A DNA stretch of 64,000 nt from NCBI GenBank assembly GCA_029263315.1, contig JAJCXR010000047.1, positions 1-64,000 of the forward strand, in the 5' to 3' direction. Within the stretch, counting starts at the first letter, position 1. Every line of letters begins with the position of its first letter. The notes under the pieces are model-generated. The model searched no databases. It was not told the origin of the DNA and was given only the letters and a program-made list of their open reading frames with translations. Positions 24,965 to 33,080 of this stretch are shown here, in pieces. A program made the translations under genes and the position numbers. The stretch is from Acidobacteriota bacterium (GTDB lineage Bacteria > Acidobacteriota > Thermoanaerobaculia > Multivoradales > J023).

Positions 24965-27067
24965 CTAGTCCTTCGCCAAGCTCAGGAGATCGGGCATCAG
25001 ATCCGCCATCTCCTCCAATCCCTGTTGTCGCCACAGGTTCACCAGCTCGCTGCTGCCGTCGGTCGCCACGACGACGGAGGCGTCCGAGGGTGGTTGGTAC
25101 CACGTCTCAGCATCTTGGGACGACCCTTTGCCGAGGAGCTGGAGATCCTTCTGCTGCAGGCGGTTCGCCAGGGGGACCAACCTCTGGCCGTGGAACCCAT
25201 GGAGGAAGGCACGACGCACCGGGGAAACCAACGGTTTTTGGTTGAGGTGCTCAATCGACGGGATCGATGTCACTGTCTGCTCCTCTTTGACCAGCAGACA
25301 GTCTTCGAGCGCCAAGAGGTCCATGTCGGAGCGCATGAAGCAGACGTAGGCGTCCTCCGGTGAGCTCACGATGGGCTCGTCGTCGAGGCGTAGCGGGGTG
25401 CTGGCCAGCATTGGACAGCCGGTTCGCTGCTCGAAAGCGGTCAACAGGGCATGGAAGTCCGCGTTGTCGTCGTCACGCACGGTGTGCACACGAACGCTGT
25501 AATCCACATGTGTCACCGCCGGAATCTCGCTGCGGGCTTGATCGACGGTGGCCAGGCGATCGGCGTCCGTGGCGTCGGCTGCCAACGGCGATACGGCGAG
25601 GCGTCGTTCCGGACGCAGCGGCGCCGCCAGCAGCATGTATGGGCTCTCACCCTCGAGGACGAGATATTCGGCGGCTTTCTCCGCCAAGATCGACATTCCT
25701 AGGGGGCGAAATGCCCGATTAGGGGTGGCATTTGAGTGAATCCGTCGGCGTACTTCTGCCCGCCGCGGATCAGCGAGGATCGTCCGGCTGCCGAGACCAT
25801 GGGGACCCACCTCCATGGGGCCACTATAGAATCCCACCACCTTGCCCTCTTCCAGGGCCTCGACGATCTGTTCGATACAGCTTTGACGGTTGCGGGCGTA
25901 GTGATGGGCTGCCCCGACACGGTCGACGAAGGCGCGAATCTCCGCCGCCGTGACTGCCGGTCCGAGGAAGTTGCCCCGCTGGCTGTCTTGACCGTCGTCT
26001 CGGCGACGGCGGGGAATGTGGAAGTGACGATGGCTGGCGTCAAGCGCTGCCCCGAGGGCGGTGCTCGCTGCGCCGCCCGCCGGCTGAATCCAAATGCGTT
26101 CGAACATCCTCTGCCGCTGCAGGACGCCGTTGGCAACGGCGTTGAGGGTCATGCTTCCCGCCAGGCAGAGGTTGTCGCTACCGGAACGCTGCCATAGATG
26201 GCGCGCCATGTTGACGATGATCTCCTCCGTCACGTGCTGGATCGAGGCCGCCAAGTCCATCTCGCGACGGCCGATGGCTTGCTCGGCCTGCCGCGGTGGC
26301 CCAGCGAAGAGGCCGTAGGCCTGCTCGGAGAGGGTGGCACCGTCGCTGAGGTAACGGAAATGCTCGGTCGCCAGTCGGAAGGAGCCGTCGGGTTTTTGCT
26401 CCACCAGATGTTGGCGGATGGTGTCGGCGTAGCGGGCTTCGCCGAAGGCAGCGAGATCCATCAACTTGCTCTCGTCGCGTCCTGACTCGAAGCCGCAGAA
26501 GTTGACGAAGGCGCCGTAGAGCAAACCCAGGGAGTGGGGATGGTGGATCTCCGCCAGCATCTCGATGTGCCGATCTCGTCCCATCGCCAGGCCGGTGGAG
26601 GCCCACTCGCCAACGTTGTCGAGGGTGAGAATGGCCGCCTCTTCAAACGGTGAGGGGAAGAACGCGGCGGCGGCTAAGGAGAGGTGATGGTGGGTCAAGA
26701 GCAGAGGAATGTCGTCTTCGATACCCAGCAGACGGCGCAGGTAAGTATTGATCAGCAACCGGCTGCTCAAGTCCGACGCGGCATCCAACCACTGCGCCTC
26801 GCCGTGGGGTGCCGTCGCCAAGACCGACTTGAGCAGGCGATCGAAGCTCATCTCAGGGTGGCAGTAGAAGACAACGGCATCGACCTCGTCGATCTCGATG
26901 AACGCCTTCTCCAGGCAGTAGTCGATGGCCTGCCTGGGAAACCGGGAATCCTTGTGACGTCGTGAAAACCGCTCCTCCTGTGCCGCGGCGATGATCTCGC
27001 CGTCGTAGACGATGGCGGCCGCCGAGGCGTGGCAGAAGCCGGAAATCCCGAGAATGGTTTCGGACAT
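24965..27067 (-). CDS. Divergent carbamoyltransferase-family protein (NodU/TobZ-like)
   Basis: The 700-residue protein aligns by eye with O-carbamoyltransferases: LGISGFCHASAAAIV, SPFEEAAILTLDNVGEWAS, LAGSMTLNAVANG, LGSRTILADPR and VTHVD. Several normally invariant residues differ. The HHxSH motif reads H127-H-L-S-L131. QPAAGDAG reads QPAGGAAS, with Ala333 where a metal-binding Asp is expected. EFGPRALGSR reads EVGPHGLGSR. By comparison with TobZ, two of four iron ligands would be missing. It may be inactive, use another chemistry, or have a different role. AGGAG lies 11 bases before the ATG. A GT4 gene lies upstream. Confidence 0.75.
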   Translation of the reverse strand: MSETILGISGFCHASAAAIVYDGEIIAAAQEERFSRRHKDSRFPRQAIDYCLEKAFIEIDEVDAVVFYCHPEMSFDRLLKSVLATAPHGEAQWLDAASDLSSRLLINTYLRRLLGIEDDIPLLLTHHHLSLAAAAFFPSPFEEAAILTLDNVGEWASTGLAMGRDRHIEMLAEIHHPHSLGLLYGAFVNFCGFESGRDESKLMDLAAFGEARYADTIRQHLVEQKPDGSFRLATEHFRYLSDGATLSEQAYGLFAGPPRQAEQAIGRREMDLAASIQHVTEEIIVNMARHLWQRSGSDNLCLAGSMTLNAVANGVLQRQRMFERIWIQPAGGAASTALGAALDASHRHFHIPRRRRDDGQDSQRGNFLGPAVTAAEIRAFVDRVGAAHHYARNRQSCIEQIVEALEEGKVVGFYSGPMEVGPHGLGSRTILADPRRAEVRRRIHSNATPNRAFRPLGMSILAEKAAEYLVLEGESPYMLLAAPLRPERRLAVSPLAADATDADRLATVDQARSEIPAVTHVDYSVRVHTVRDDDNADFHALLTAFEQRTGCPMLASTPLRLDDEPIVSSPEDAYVCFMRSDMDLLALEDCLLVKEEQTVTSIPSIEHLNQKPLVSPVRRAFLHGFHGQRLVPLANRLQQKDLQLLGKGSSQDAETWYQPPSDASVVVATDGSSELVNLWRQQGLEEMADLMPDLLSLAKD

Positions 27068-27278
27068 CAGACGGTGCTCCTATCTCTCCATACAAGAGCG
27101 AAGGCAATGACGAGAAGGTGGCTGGAGCCCTGCCTGGCCGGACGAAGGATATCGGTCCGTGGACCGTTCCCGGTGTACTGGCCAGAGCTGCGGGGTGTAG
27201 AGATTTCGACAACTCATGGGATCGAGCGAACCAGCTCAAAAAGAAAAAGAAGATACTCTCTGGATCTTAGCACGGCCC

Positions 27279-28397
27279 TCAGGTCGTCAGGATCCGCCTG
27301 ACTCCGTCGGGACGGGGCATTTCGAGAAGGTTCACGAAGGCCCGGGCCACGACGTCCCAGGACTCGGGGAGCTTGGCCAAGGGTTCCTTCCAGCTCGGTC
27401 TCCAGCCGCTGCGGCGGCGTTCGACCAACTGGTTGATGGCGCGCCAGGCATCCACCGGATCCTGTGGATCGAAATAGATGGCCTGATCCTCGCAGAGCCA
27501 ACGGGCAAAGGGCAGATCCGAGCACACCACGGGAAGGCCGAGGACCATCGCCTCGACCAGCGGTAGGCCATAGCTTTCGGCGAGGGACGGGAAGAAGAGG
27601 GCGTCCACTTGCCGGTAGGTCTGAATGCAATCTTCCGGGCTGAGCCGCCCGGCATTGTGAAGCCACGGGATCTCGAAATCGACGACCTCCGCCTCTTTCG
27701 GCTCGAGGGTCAGAAGCAACCGACCAAAACCCTCCGGGGGCTGCTCTGCGGCGGCCATTCGACCGATCAGCGCATGATTCTTGTGACTATAGCCGGCGGC
27801 CGGATAGAAGAAATCGCAGGCGGCGTCAGGCGCTCGTCCGGGGCCGCAAGGGGCGACATCGAAGCCGCTGGGCGGCGGTTGTGGCACGACGCGGAGTCGA
27901 CCCTGGATTTCAGGATACGAGGCTTCGAGAGCCTGGGCCATGACGTCGGTCTGCACCACCACATATTTGGCGAATGGCAGATTGCGACGATACAGCCAAC
28001 GCATCATACGGGCGTTCAGGGAGTCCTCGGAGTAAGGGTTGATGTGGGGCGGTGTGAGATGGGATTGGTGGGTGAGCACCACTTGATGGTCGATGTTGCG
28101 CAGTGGGATGTCCCCCAGGGTGATGCCGTAGGGATACCTGCCGAAATAGTGTCGCGAAAGGGTGCATTCGAGCATCCGCGAGACCGAGTTGGGCATTTTT
28201 CGATGTAGGGCTTGAATGCGGAATTGGGAATGCTGTGAGACGATGCCGGCGCTGGGACCGACCGCCGGAATGAGGCAGTCGACGGGCCGCCCGATCTCTT
28301 CCTTCTCCAATGCCTGCAGGATCGACCGCAGCACCTGGCTGGCCCCCAAGCCGGTGACGTTGGTGGCGTGCACGAAGAGGGGTCGAGGGCGGCTCAA
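27279..28397 (-). CDS. GT4-like glycosyltransferase
   Basis: The 372-residue GT-B protein has YSHKNHALIGRM, a GRLSPEDCIQTYRQVDALFFPS strand-helix, and the donor motif ESYGLPLVEAMVLGLPVV with DLPFARWLCEDQAIYFDP. It starts with TTG at 28397, overlapping the MFS gene stop by four bases (TTGA), which favours translational coupling. With the carbamoyltransferase-like gene downstream, a glycan or glycoconjugate modification is suggested but not shown. Confidence 0.8.
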   Translation of the reverse strand: MSRPRPLFVHATNVTGLGASQVLRSILQALEKEEIGRPVDCLIPAVGPSAGIVSQHSQFRIQALHRKMPNSVSRMLECTLSRHYFGRYPYGITLGDIPLRNIDHQVVLTHQSHLTPPHINPYSEDSLNARMMRWLYRRNLPFAKYVVVQTDVMAQALEASYPEIQGRLRVVPQPPPSGFDVAPCGPGRAPDAACDFFYPAAGYSHKNHALIGRMAAAEQPPEGFGRLLLTLEPKEAEVVDFEIPWLHNAGRLSPEDCIQTYRQVDALFFPSLAESYGLPLVEAMVLGLPVVCSDLPFARWLCEDQAIYFDPQDPVDAWRAINQLVERRRSGWRPSWKEPLAKLPESWDVVARAFVNLLEMPRPDGVRRILTT

Positions 28398-29641
28398 GGG
28401 CCCTCCCCATAGCTCGCCATGGGCTGGTAGTGGACGGCGCTACGCCAAATCGGCCACAGGAGGCCGAGGAAGGCCACCGCCAGGAAGGTCGCCAGGGCGA
28501 AGGTCGTGCTGTAGCTCGTGGCATCGACCAAGAATCCCGACAGGGATGCGGCCAGCAGCTTGCCGAAGACCTCGACGGTGGCCAGCAGGGTGTAGTGGGT
28601 GGCGCCGATACGGCGGTCGACCCGCGACATCATGAATGCGAAGAGGGCGGTGGTCAGAGCACCGCCAAAGAATTGCTCGGCGGCGGTGACGGCAATGACT
28701 TTGGCGACGCTGACATCGACCAGCGAAAGCCACCATTCGCCACCCACCGCCGCGGCCCGCAGCACGGCAAAGAGTGAGAGGGCAGGAAGAATGCCGCGGC
28801 GGCTGGCGATCACGCCGCCGAAGAAGGAGCCGGTGAGGGAGAATAGAGTGCCCCAAGTGCCGATCCACAAGCCGATTTGCTGGGCGCTGAAGCCGGCGTC
28901 GAAGAGGAAGGGCTTGAACATGGTGTCGGCGATCGATTCACCGATCTTGTAAGAGCCGATGAAGATCAACAACCACAGGTTGCCGGGCAAGGCCATGGCG
29001 GCCCGCAGGTTGGCGAAAATTTCCTTGAAGCTGCTGACGGCGGGGGCATTGTCGGAGTCTTCGCTGGTATCGTTCTTGGCCCGTTCGGGCATCGCCAGGG
29101 CGATGGCCAAGACGATGAGAACGAGCCCGCCCATGGCCAGAAAGAGTCCCTGCCAACCGATCCAGGCGCTGGCCCATACCAGGAGGCCGCCGCCGGTGAG
29201 AATACCCAGCTTGTAACCCACCACCTGCGCGATGTTGCCGTAGCCGAGCTCCCGCTGCCGCAGCAGATCCACCGCCAGGCCATCCACCGCCACGTCCATG
29301 GTGGCGGCGCAGGCGTTCATGACCAATACCAGGGCGACCATCAGCAGGAAGCTGTCCGTCGGCTGAGCGGCGGCCGCCGCCAGGCAAGCCAGGGCCAGGC
29401 AGGCTTGCAGCGGCAGGATCCACGAGCGCCGTCGGCCAAAGCGTCGACTGCCGTAGCGGTCCACCGCCGGGCCCCAGAGAATTTTCAACAGCCAGGGCAG
29501 AGACAGGGTCGAAGCCAAGCCGATGCTGGCCAGAGACATCCCCTGGGAACGCAAATAGACAGGCAGCGCCACTAGCTGAAAGCCGTAGGGCATACCCTGG
29601 ACGAAGTAGAACAGGGAGAGGAGGAAGAGCTTACGTTTCAT
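28394..29641 (-). CDS. MFS transporter, AmpG/PAT-like
   Basis: The protein is about 415 residues, with twelve predicted membrane helices. The N-terminus MKRKLFLLSLFYFVQGMPYG and segments such as LPWLLKILWGPAVDRYGS and DVAVDGLAVDLL match AmpG-type carriers, which import anhydro-muropeptides in proteobacteria. Whether this copy carries muropeptides is inferred. An ATG at 29668 would add nine residues; the one at 29641 fits the family better but neither has a strong ribosome site. Confidence 0.75.
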   Translation of the reverse strand: MKRKLFLLSLFYFVQGMPYGFQLVALPVYLRSQGMSLASIGLASTLSLPWLLKILWGPAVDRYGSRRFGRRRSWILPLQACLALACLAAAAAQPTDSFLLMVALVLVMNACAATMDVAVDGLAVDLLRQRELGYGNIAQVVGYKLGILTGGGLLVWASAWIGWQGLFLAMGGLVLIVLAIALAMPERAKNDTSEDSDNAPAVSSFKEIFANLRAAMALPGNLWLLIFIGSYKIGESIADTMFKPFLFDAGFSAQQIGLWIGTWGTLFSLTGSFFGGVIASRRGILPALSLFAVLRAAAVGGEWWLSLVDVSVAKVIAVTAAEQFFGGALTTALFAFMMSRVDRRIGATHYTLLATVEVFGKLLAASLSGFLVDATSYSTTFALATFLAVAFLGLLWPIWRSAVHYQPMASYGEGP

Positions 29642-29732
29642 GGCAATGGGCGCACGCCGCCTCGCCATGGTACTCGCAATCGCAGGGGTCGGGAAGAGTG
29701 GAGGTCGGGCGCGGGGCCGATCCAGTCGCCCT

Positions 29733-29754
29733 AAACCTTTTTATATCAAGGTTT
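29733..29754. repeat. AT-rich inverted repeat in intergenic DNA
   Basis: AAACCTT (29733-29739) and AAGGTTT (29748-29754) are perfect arms around an eight-base loop, between the MFS start and the 3' end of the LivK-like gene. It may be an operator or weak terminator. Confidence 0.35.
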
Positions 29755-29856
29755 CATCCCGTTCCCATGCCCTGCGGCTCAGACAGCGCTCCGTCCGTGC
29801 TCGCTCGAGGGGCCTGCCGCTAGCACCGATTTTGGTAAAACTGGATGGACACCAGC

Positions 29857-31122
29857 CTAGCCGGTCTCGTCTCCCCCATCACGGTCGTTGGGGGCGTCGT
29901 CGTTGGTGCCGCCATTTTCGGCCCCGCTGCCGATTCGGCTCAGGCGATCTAGCAGCTCTTGGCGCTTACGCTCCATCGCCTGGCGGGCGATCTTCAGCTC
30001 CTGGGCATAGTCCGAGAGGGACAGATCTTCGGCCACACGGTAGACCCTGGGGTAGCGATTGATCGAGCCGCTGGCGTTGAATTGGATCATGCCGGTGACG
30101 CCGTTGAAGTCCTTGATTTCGTCCCGTAGCCCTTTGCGCACGGAGCTTTCGATGGCCGGGCGGCCGTCGAGGGCATGGGCCAGGACGTACATGGCGTCGT
30201 AGGCTTGGGCGGCGAAGATATCCGGCGTGGTGCCATATTTCTGCCGGTAGCTGTCGATGAAGGCTTTGGCCCGCGGGTTGGTGTCTTCGGTCAACACGGT
30301 TTGGGTGAGCACGACCCCGACGGCGTCTTGCCCAATGCGCTCCAGGGCGGCCGGCGAGGCGAGGGTCTCGGTGGTCAGGATCCTTCCCCCGAAGCCCTGC
30401 TCCCGAAGTCGCTGGATGGTGTCGCCCAGGACGTTGGGCGAGGCGTTGAGGTAGACCGCCTCCACCTCCGGCTTGCTCACCAAGGCGGCGAGGGCGGTAT
30501 CGTCCTGGGGGATCTCTACGGCGTCGACGACCGTGCCGCCGGCATTTTCGAAGGCGGGACGAAATCCCGCTTCGAGACCTTGCAGCAAGTCCGCGCTGCC
30601 GGCCAGCAGGAGAACCCTTTCGAGCTTCATCTCGCGGCGGGAAAAATCGGCCATGGAGCTCCCGGCGGTGCTATCGGGAATGGCCAAGCGGTAGAAGAAT
30701 CCCCCCTCGTGGGAAAGCCGTTCGTTGCTCGACGACGGGGACAGCAAGACCCGTTTCTTAGCCTCCGCCACCTCGACCATGGTGCTCGCTTCGTCAGCGG
30801 TGATGCCGCCGATGGCCACCAAGGTGTCGCCCGCCAGGGCCTCCTCGAGCTGTTGGCCGGCTAGGGCCGGGTCGCTCTGGCTGTCGAAGAAATCCACCCG
30901 CAAGTGGTCCGCCTCGCCCGCCGCTTGCAATTCTTCCAGGGCCAGCTCGATACCCTGGCGCGTGGCGATTCCGTAGGCTTCCCAGGCGCCTGTCTCGGGC
31001 AAGATGACGGCGACCGGAAAGACCGAGGTACAGGCCAGGGGTACCAGGGCCAAGGCAACGATGACAAGGCGTCGCATGGGGAGTTGCAGTCGATGTTTCA
31101 TGGGATGACGATTGAGCGGCAT
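29857..31122 (-). CDS. Periplasmic binding lipoprotein, LivK-like (type 1 PBP fold)
   Basis: The 421-residue protein has a signal peptide ending in a lipobox (LVPLAC), then a type 1 periplasmic-binding fold: VAVILPETGAWEAYG, AIGGITADEAST, LLSPSSSNERL, FAAQAYDAMYVLAHAL and FNGVTGMIQFNASG. Family members bind branched-chain amino acids, amides or other small ligands for ABC importers. No permease or ATPase gene is nearby, so it is an orphan and might act as a sensor. The acidic, Asn/Gly-rich tail is unusual. GAGGAG sits eight bases before the ATG at 31122. Confidence 0.8.
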   Translation of the reverse strand: MPLNRHPMKHRLQLPMRRLVIVALALVPLACTSVFPVAVILPETGAWEAYGIATRQGIELALEELQAAGEADHLRVDFFDSQSDPALAGQQLEEALAGDTLVAIGGITADEASTMVEVAEAKKRVLLSPSSSNERLSHEGGFFYRLAIPDSTAGSSMADFSRREMKLERVLLLAGSADLLQGLEAGFRPAFENAGGTVVDAVEIPQDDTALAALVSKPEVEAVYLNASPNVLGDTIQRLREQGFGGRILTTETLASPAALERIGQDAVGVVLTQTVLTEDTNPRAKAFIDSYRQKYGTTPDIFAAQAYDAMYVLAHALDGRPAIESSVRKGLRDEIKDFNGVTGMIQFNASGSINRYPRVYRVAEDLSLSDYAQELKIARQAMERKRQELLDRLSRIGSGAENGGTNDDAPNDRDGGDETG

Positions 31123-31489
31123 GGGGTAGATCTCCTCGGCTGAGTCAGGAAGTCACAGTAGTTTAAGTAAGCCCCGATCGCTTGACGGCCCCACCCTTGA
31201 TGGATGGAGGGCGCGGCCCAGGGTCGATCGCAGAATCAGCTGAATCAATGGGATGGTGGTGACGGTTGGGCGACGGACCGTCACCGCTGTTTGCTTGAAT
31301 TGACAGGCGAGGGCTTTTCCGGGTCTGGAAACCCCAGGTCGAGAAAACCACGGGGGACTCGTCGATTAGCTTCGCCGAAACTGAGTTTATGGGTAGCCAT
31401 CCTTTCACTCCAAGGTACCTGGGTTCAGTCGACGGATAACCGGGATCGATGGCCGATTGTACCGATTGCGCTCCATGGCCCTATGGCGT
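31123..31489. other. Intergenic stretch of 367 bases
   Basis: This holds the leader of the LivK-like gene and the 3' flank of the secreted beta-rich protein gene. Short open frames on both strands lack ribosome sites and protein character. I see no convincing promoter, repeat or RNA. Confidence 0.45.
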
Positions 31490-33064
31490 TCAATGTCCTT
31501 CGACCTCGATGGATGAGTCCTCGCTGAGCCGGATGACAAAACGGGTCATCGTCGAGCCGTCGATGCGTGTCGGAGCCCGTCGGCGACGACCGACGCCGAG
31601 CTGTTTTTGCTCGCAGCCGGAGATTTCGAGATCGAGGCGATCGAGGGCCGAGGGGGTATTGATATCCACCAAACAGGGTGCGGCGGCGTTGATGCGTACG
31701 TCGCTTCCGGCCAGGGCCTCGATGGTCGGTCGGGAGCTCCGCAAGTGTCTGAGGTCGACATCGACTTGACTGCCGGAAGCGCGCAGCTGGCGAATATGCT
31801 CCATGCCGCTGAGGTAGGCGGTGGAGTCTGTGCTGTTGAGCTCCAGATTGCGGGTCACGCCGTCGAGATCGAGTTGGCTGCTGCTCTGCAGGTCCGCTTG
31901 CAGCAGGCCGGTGATACCCGCCAAGTGGGCCTTGGCGTCTTCCCTCAGCCACAGCTTGAGCTGACCGAATAAGGGTTGCAAATCGATGATGCTGCCCCCT
32001 CGGGCGGTGACGGCGAGCTTGCCGTGCCAAGGGCCGCCGCTGAGCTGGCCGCCCACGAGCACCATCGTCAGATTGCCGCGCCAGGTATCCACTTGTAAGT
32101 CGAGCGCCTTGCCTCGGATATCGAGTCCCTTGCCGCTGGAGCGTCCTTCACGGACCCGAATCACCGCGTTGTCGCCTTCGATCCCAAGGTCCCCGTGCCA
32201 GCCATCGAGCTCCAGGGCGCTGCCCGCCATATGGGCCGCGATGCTGCCTTCGCCGCCGTCGAGCCGCGTCTCCCCGCCCTGTAGATCCAGCTCGACAGGG
32301 CCGTTGCCGCCCACCAGATTCAGCCTGCCTCCGTTGATGAGGCCCTGCAGGAAGCCGTGGTGCTGGAAGACCGAAGTATAACTGTCCGTTGTTTCGAGCA
32401 GCAGGCGTCGGTGGGTACCTTCGAAGCGCAGCTGGCCCCCCTGGGCCTTGACCGCCAAGTCGGCGACGCCATAGATATCGACCTCCGAGCGCTCGACATC
32501 GAGCTGCAAGACAGCCGCAGGGGCGCCGGTTTGAGAGCCATCGGGGGCGCCGTCGCCGTCGACGGGCGGCTCGACATCCAGAGCCTCTGCTGCAGTCTGT
32601 GCGGCCCGACCAACATAGGTCGTATCCTCGATCAAGATCGACAGGTCATGGCCGCGAATGTGCAACGGCGTGCCTGGGGTCAAGACCACATCGATACGTA
32701 GACGGACGATGTCCGAGGCCGGGAGCTGCGCCTCGGGCTCGCCGGAGACCCGCCGCACCGCAACCTGGTCCGCCTGTCGGCTCAGTTGCAGGCTATCCGC
32801 CTCCAAGCGGGGCTCTGCGGCCGGCTCGATGGCCTGTAGGAAGTTTTCCCCCGCCGGATCGATGAAGACTTGCACCTCGGCGTGATGCATCTCCAGGAGC
32901 AATGGCCCCGCCCCCACCTCGACGTCCAAGAGGACGGTCTCGGCGTCAGCCGGTGCCGTCAACCACAGACTGCAGAGCCACAGAATGCAGTACCACGGGC
33001 CCAGGCGCGGCAAACCTCGGGGTTTCAGCAGCCGTTGTTGAGGCAGCGGGTGAATGGCGATCAC
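31490..33064 (-). CDS. Secreted beta-rich protein (DUF4097/adhesin-like)
   Basis: The protein is about 524 residues. The signal peptide ends near LTAPADA-E. The body is a run of short alternating strands (LEVNSTDS, LQVDTWRGNLTM, LDLDGVTRNLELNS) like DUF4097 or putative adhesin beta-solenoids, with no catalytic motif seen. The start is a GTG at 33064 with GGGAG eight bases upstream; longer open frame overlaps tex in another frame and is rejected. It lies 16 bases after tex and probably shares its transcript. Function is unknown. Confidence 0.65.
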   Translation of the reverse strand: MIAIHPLPQQRLLKPRGLPRLGPWYCILWLCSLWLTAPADAETVLLDVEVGAGPLLLEMHHAEVQVFIDPAGENFLQAIEPAAEPRLEADSLQLSRQADQVAVRRVSGEPEAQLPASDIVRLRIDVVLTPGTPLHIRGHDLSILIEDTTYVGRAAQTAAEALDVEPPVDGDGAPDGSQTGAPAAVLQLDVERSEVDIYGVADLAVKAQGGQLRFEGTHRRLLLETTDSYTSVFQHHGFLQGLINGGRLNLVGGNGPVELDLQGGETRLDGGEGSIAAHMAGSALELDGWHGDLGIEGDNAVIRVREGRSSGKGLDIRGKALDLQVDTWRGNLTMVLVGGQLSGGPWHGKLAVTARGGSIIDLQPLFGQLKLWLREDAKAHLAGITGLLQADLQSSSQLDLDGVTRNLELNSTDSTAYLSGMEHIRQLRASGSQVDVDLRHLRSSRPTIEALAGSDVRINAAAPCLVDINTPSALDRLDLEISGCEQKQLGVGRRRRAPTRIDGSTMTRFVIRLSEDSSIEVEGH

Positions 33065-33080
33065 GGAGGCGCTCCCGGTA

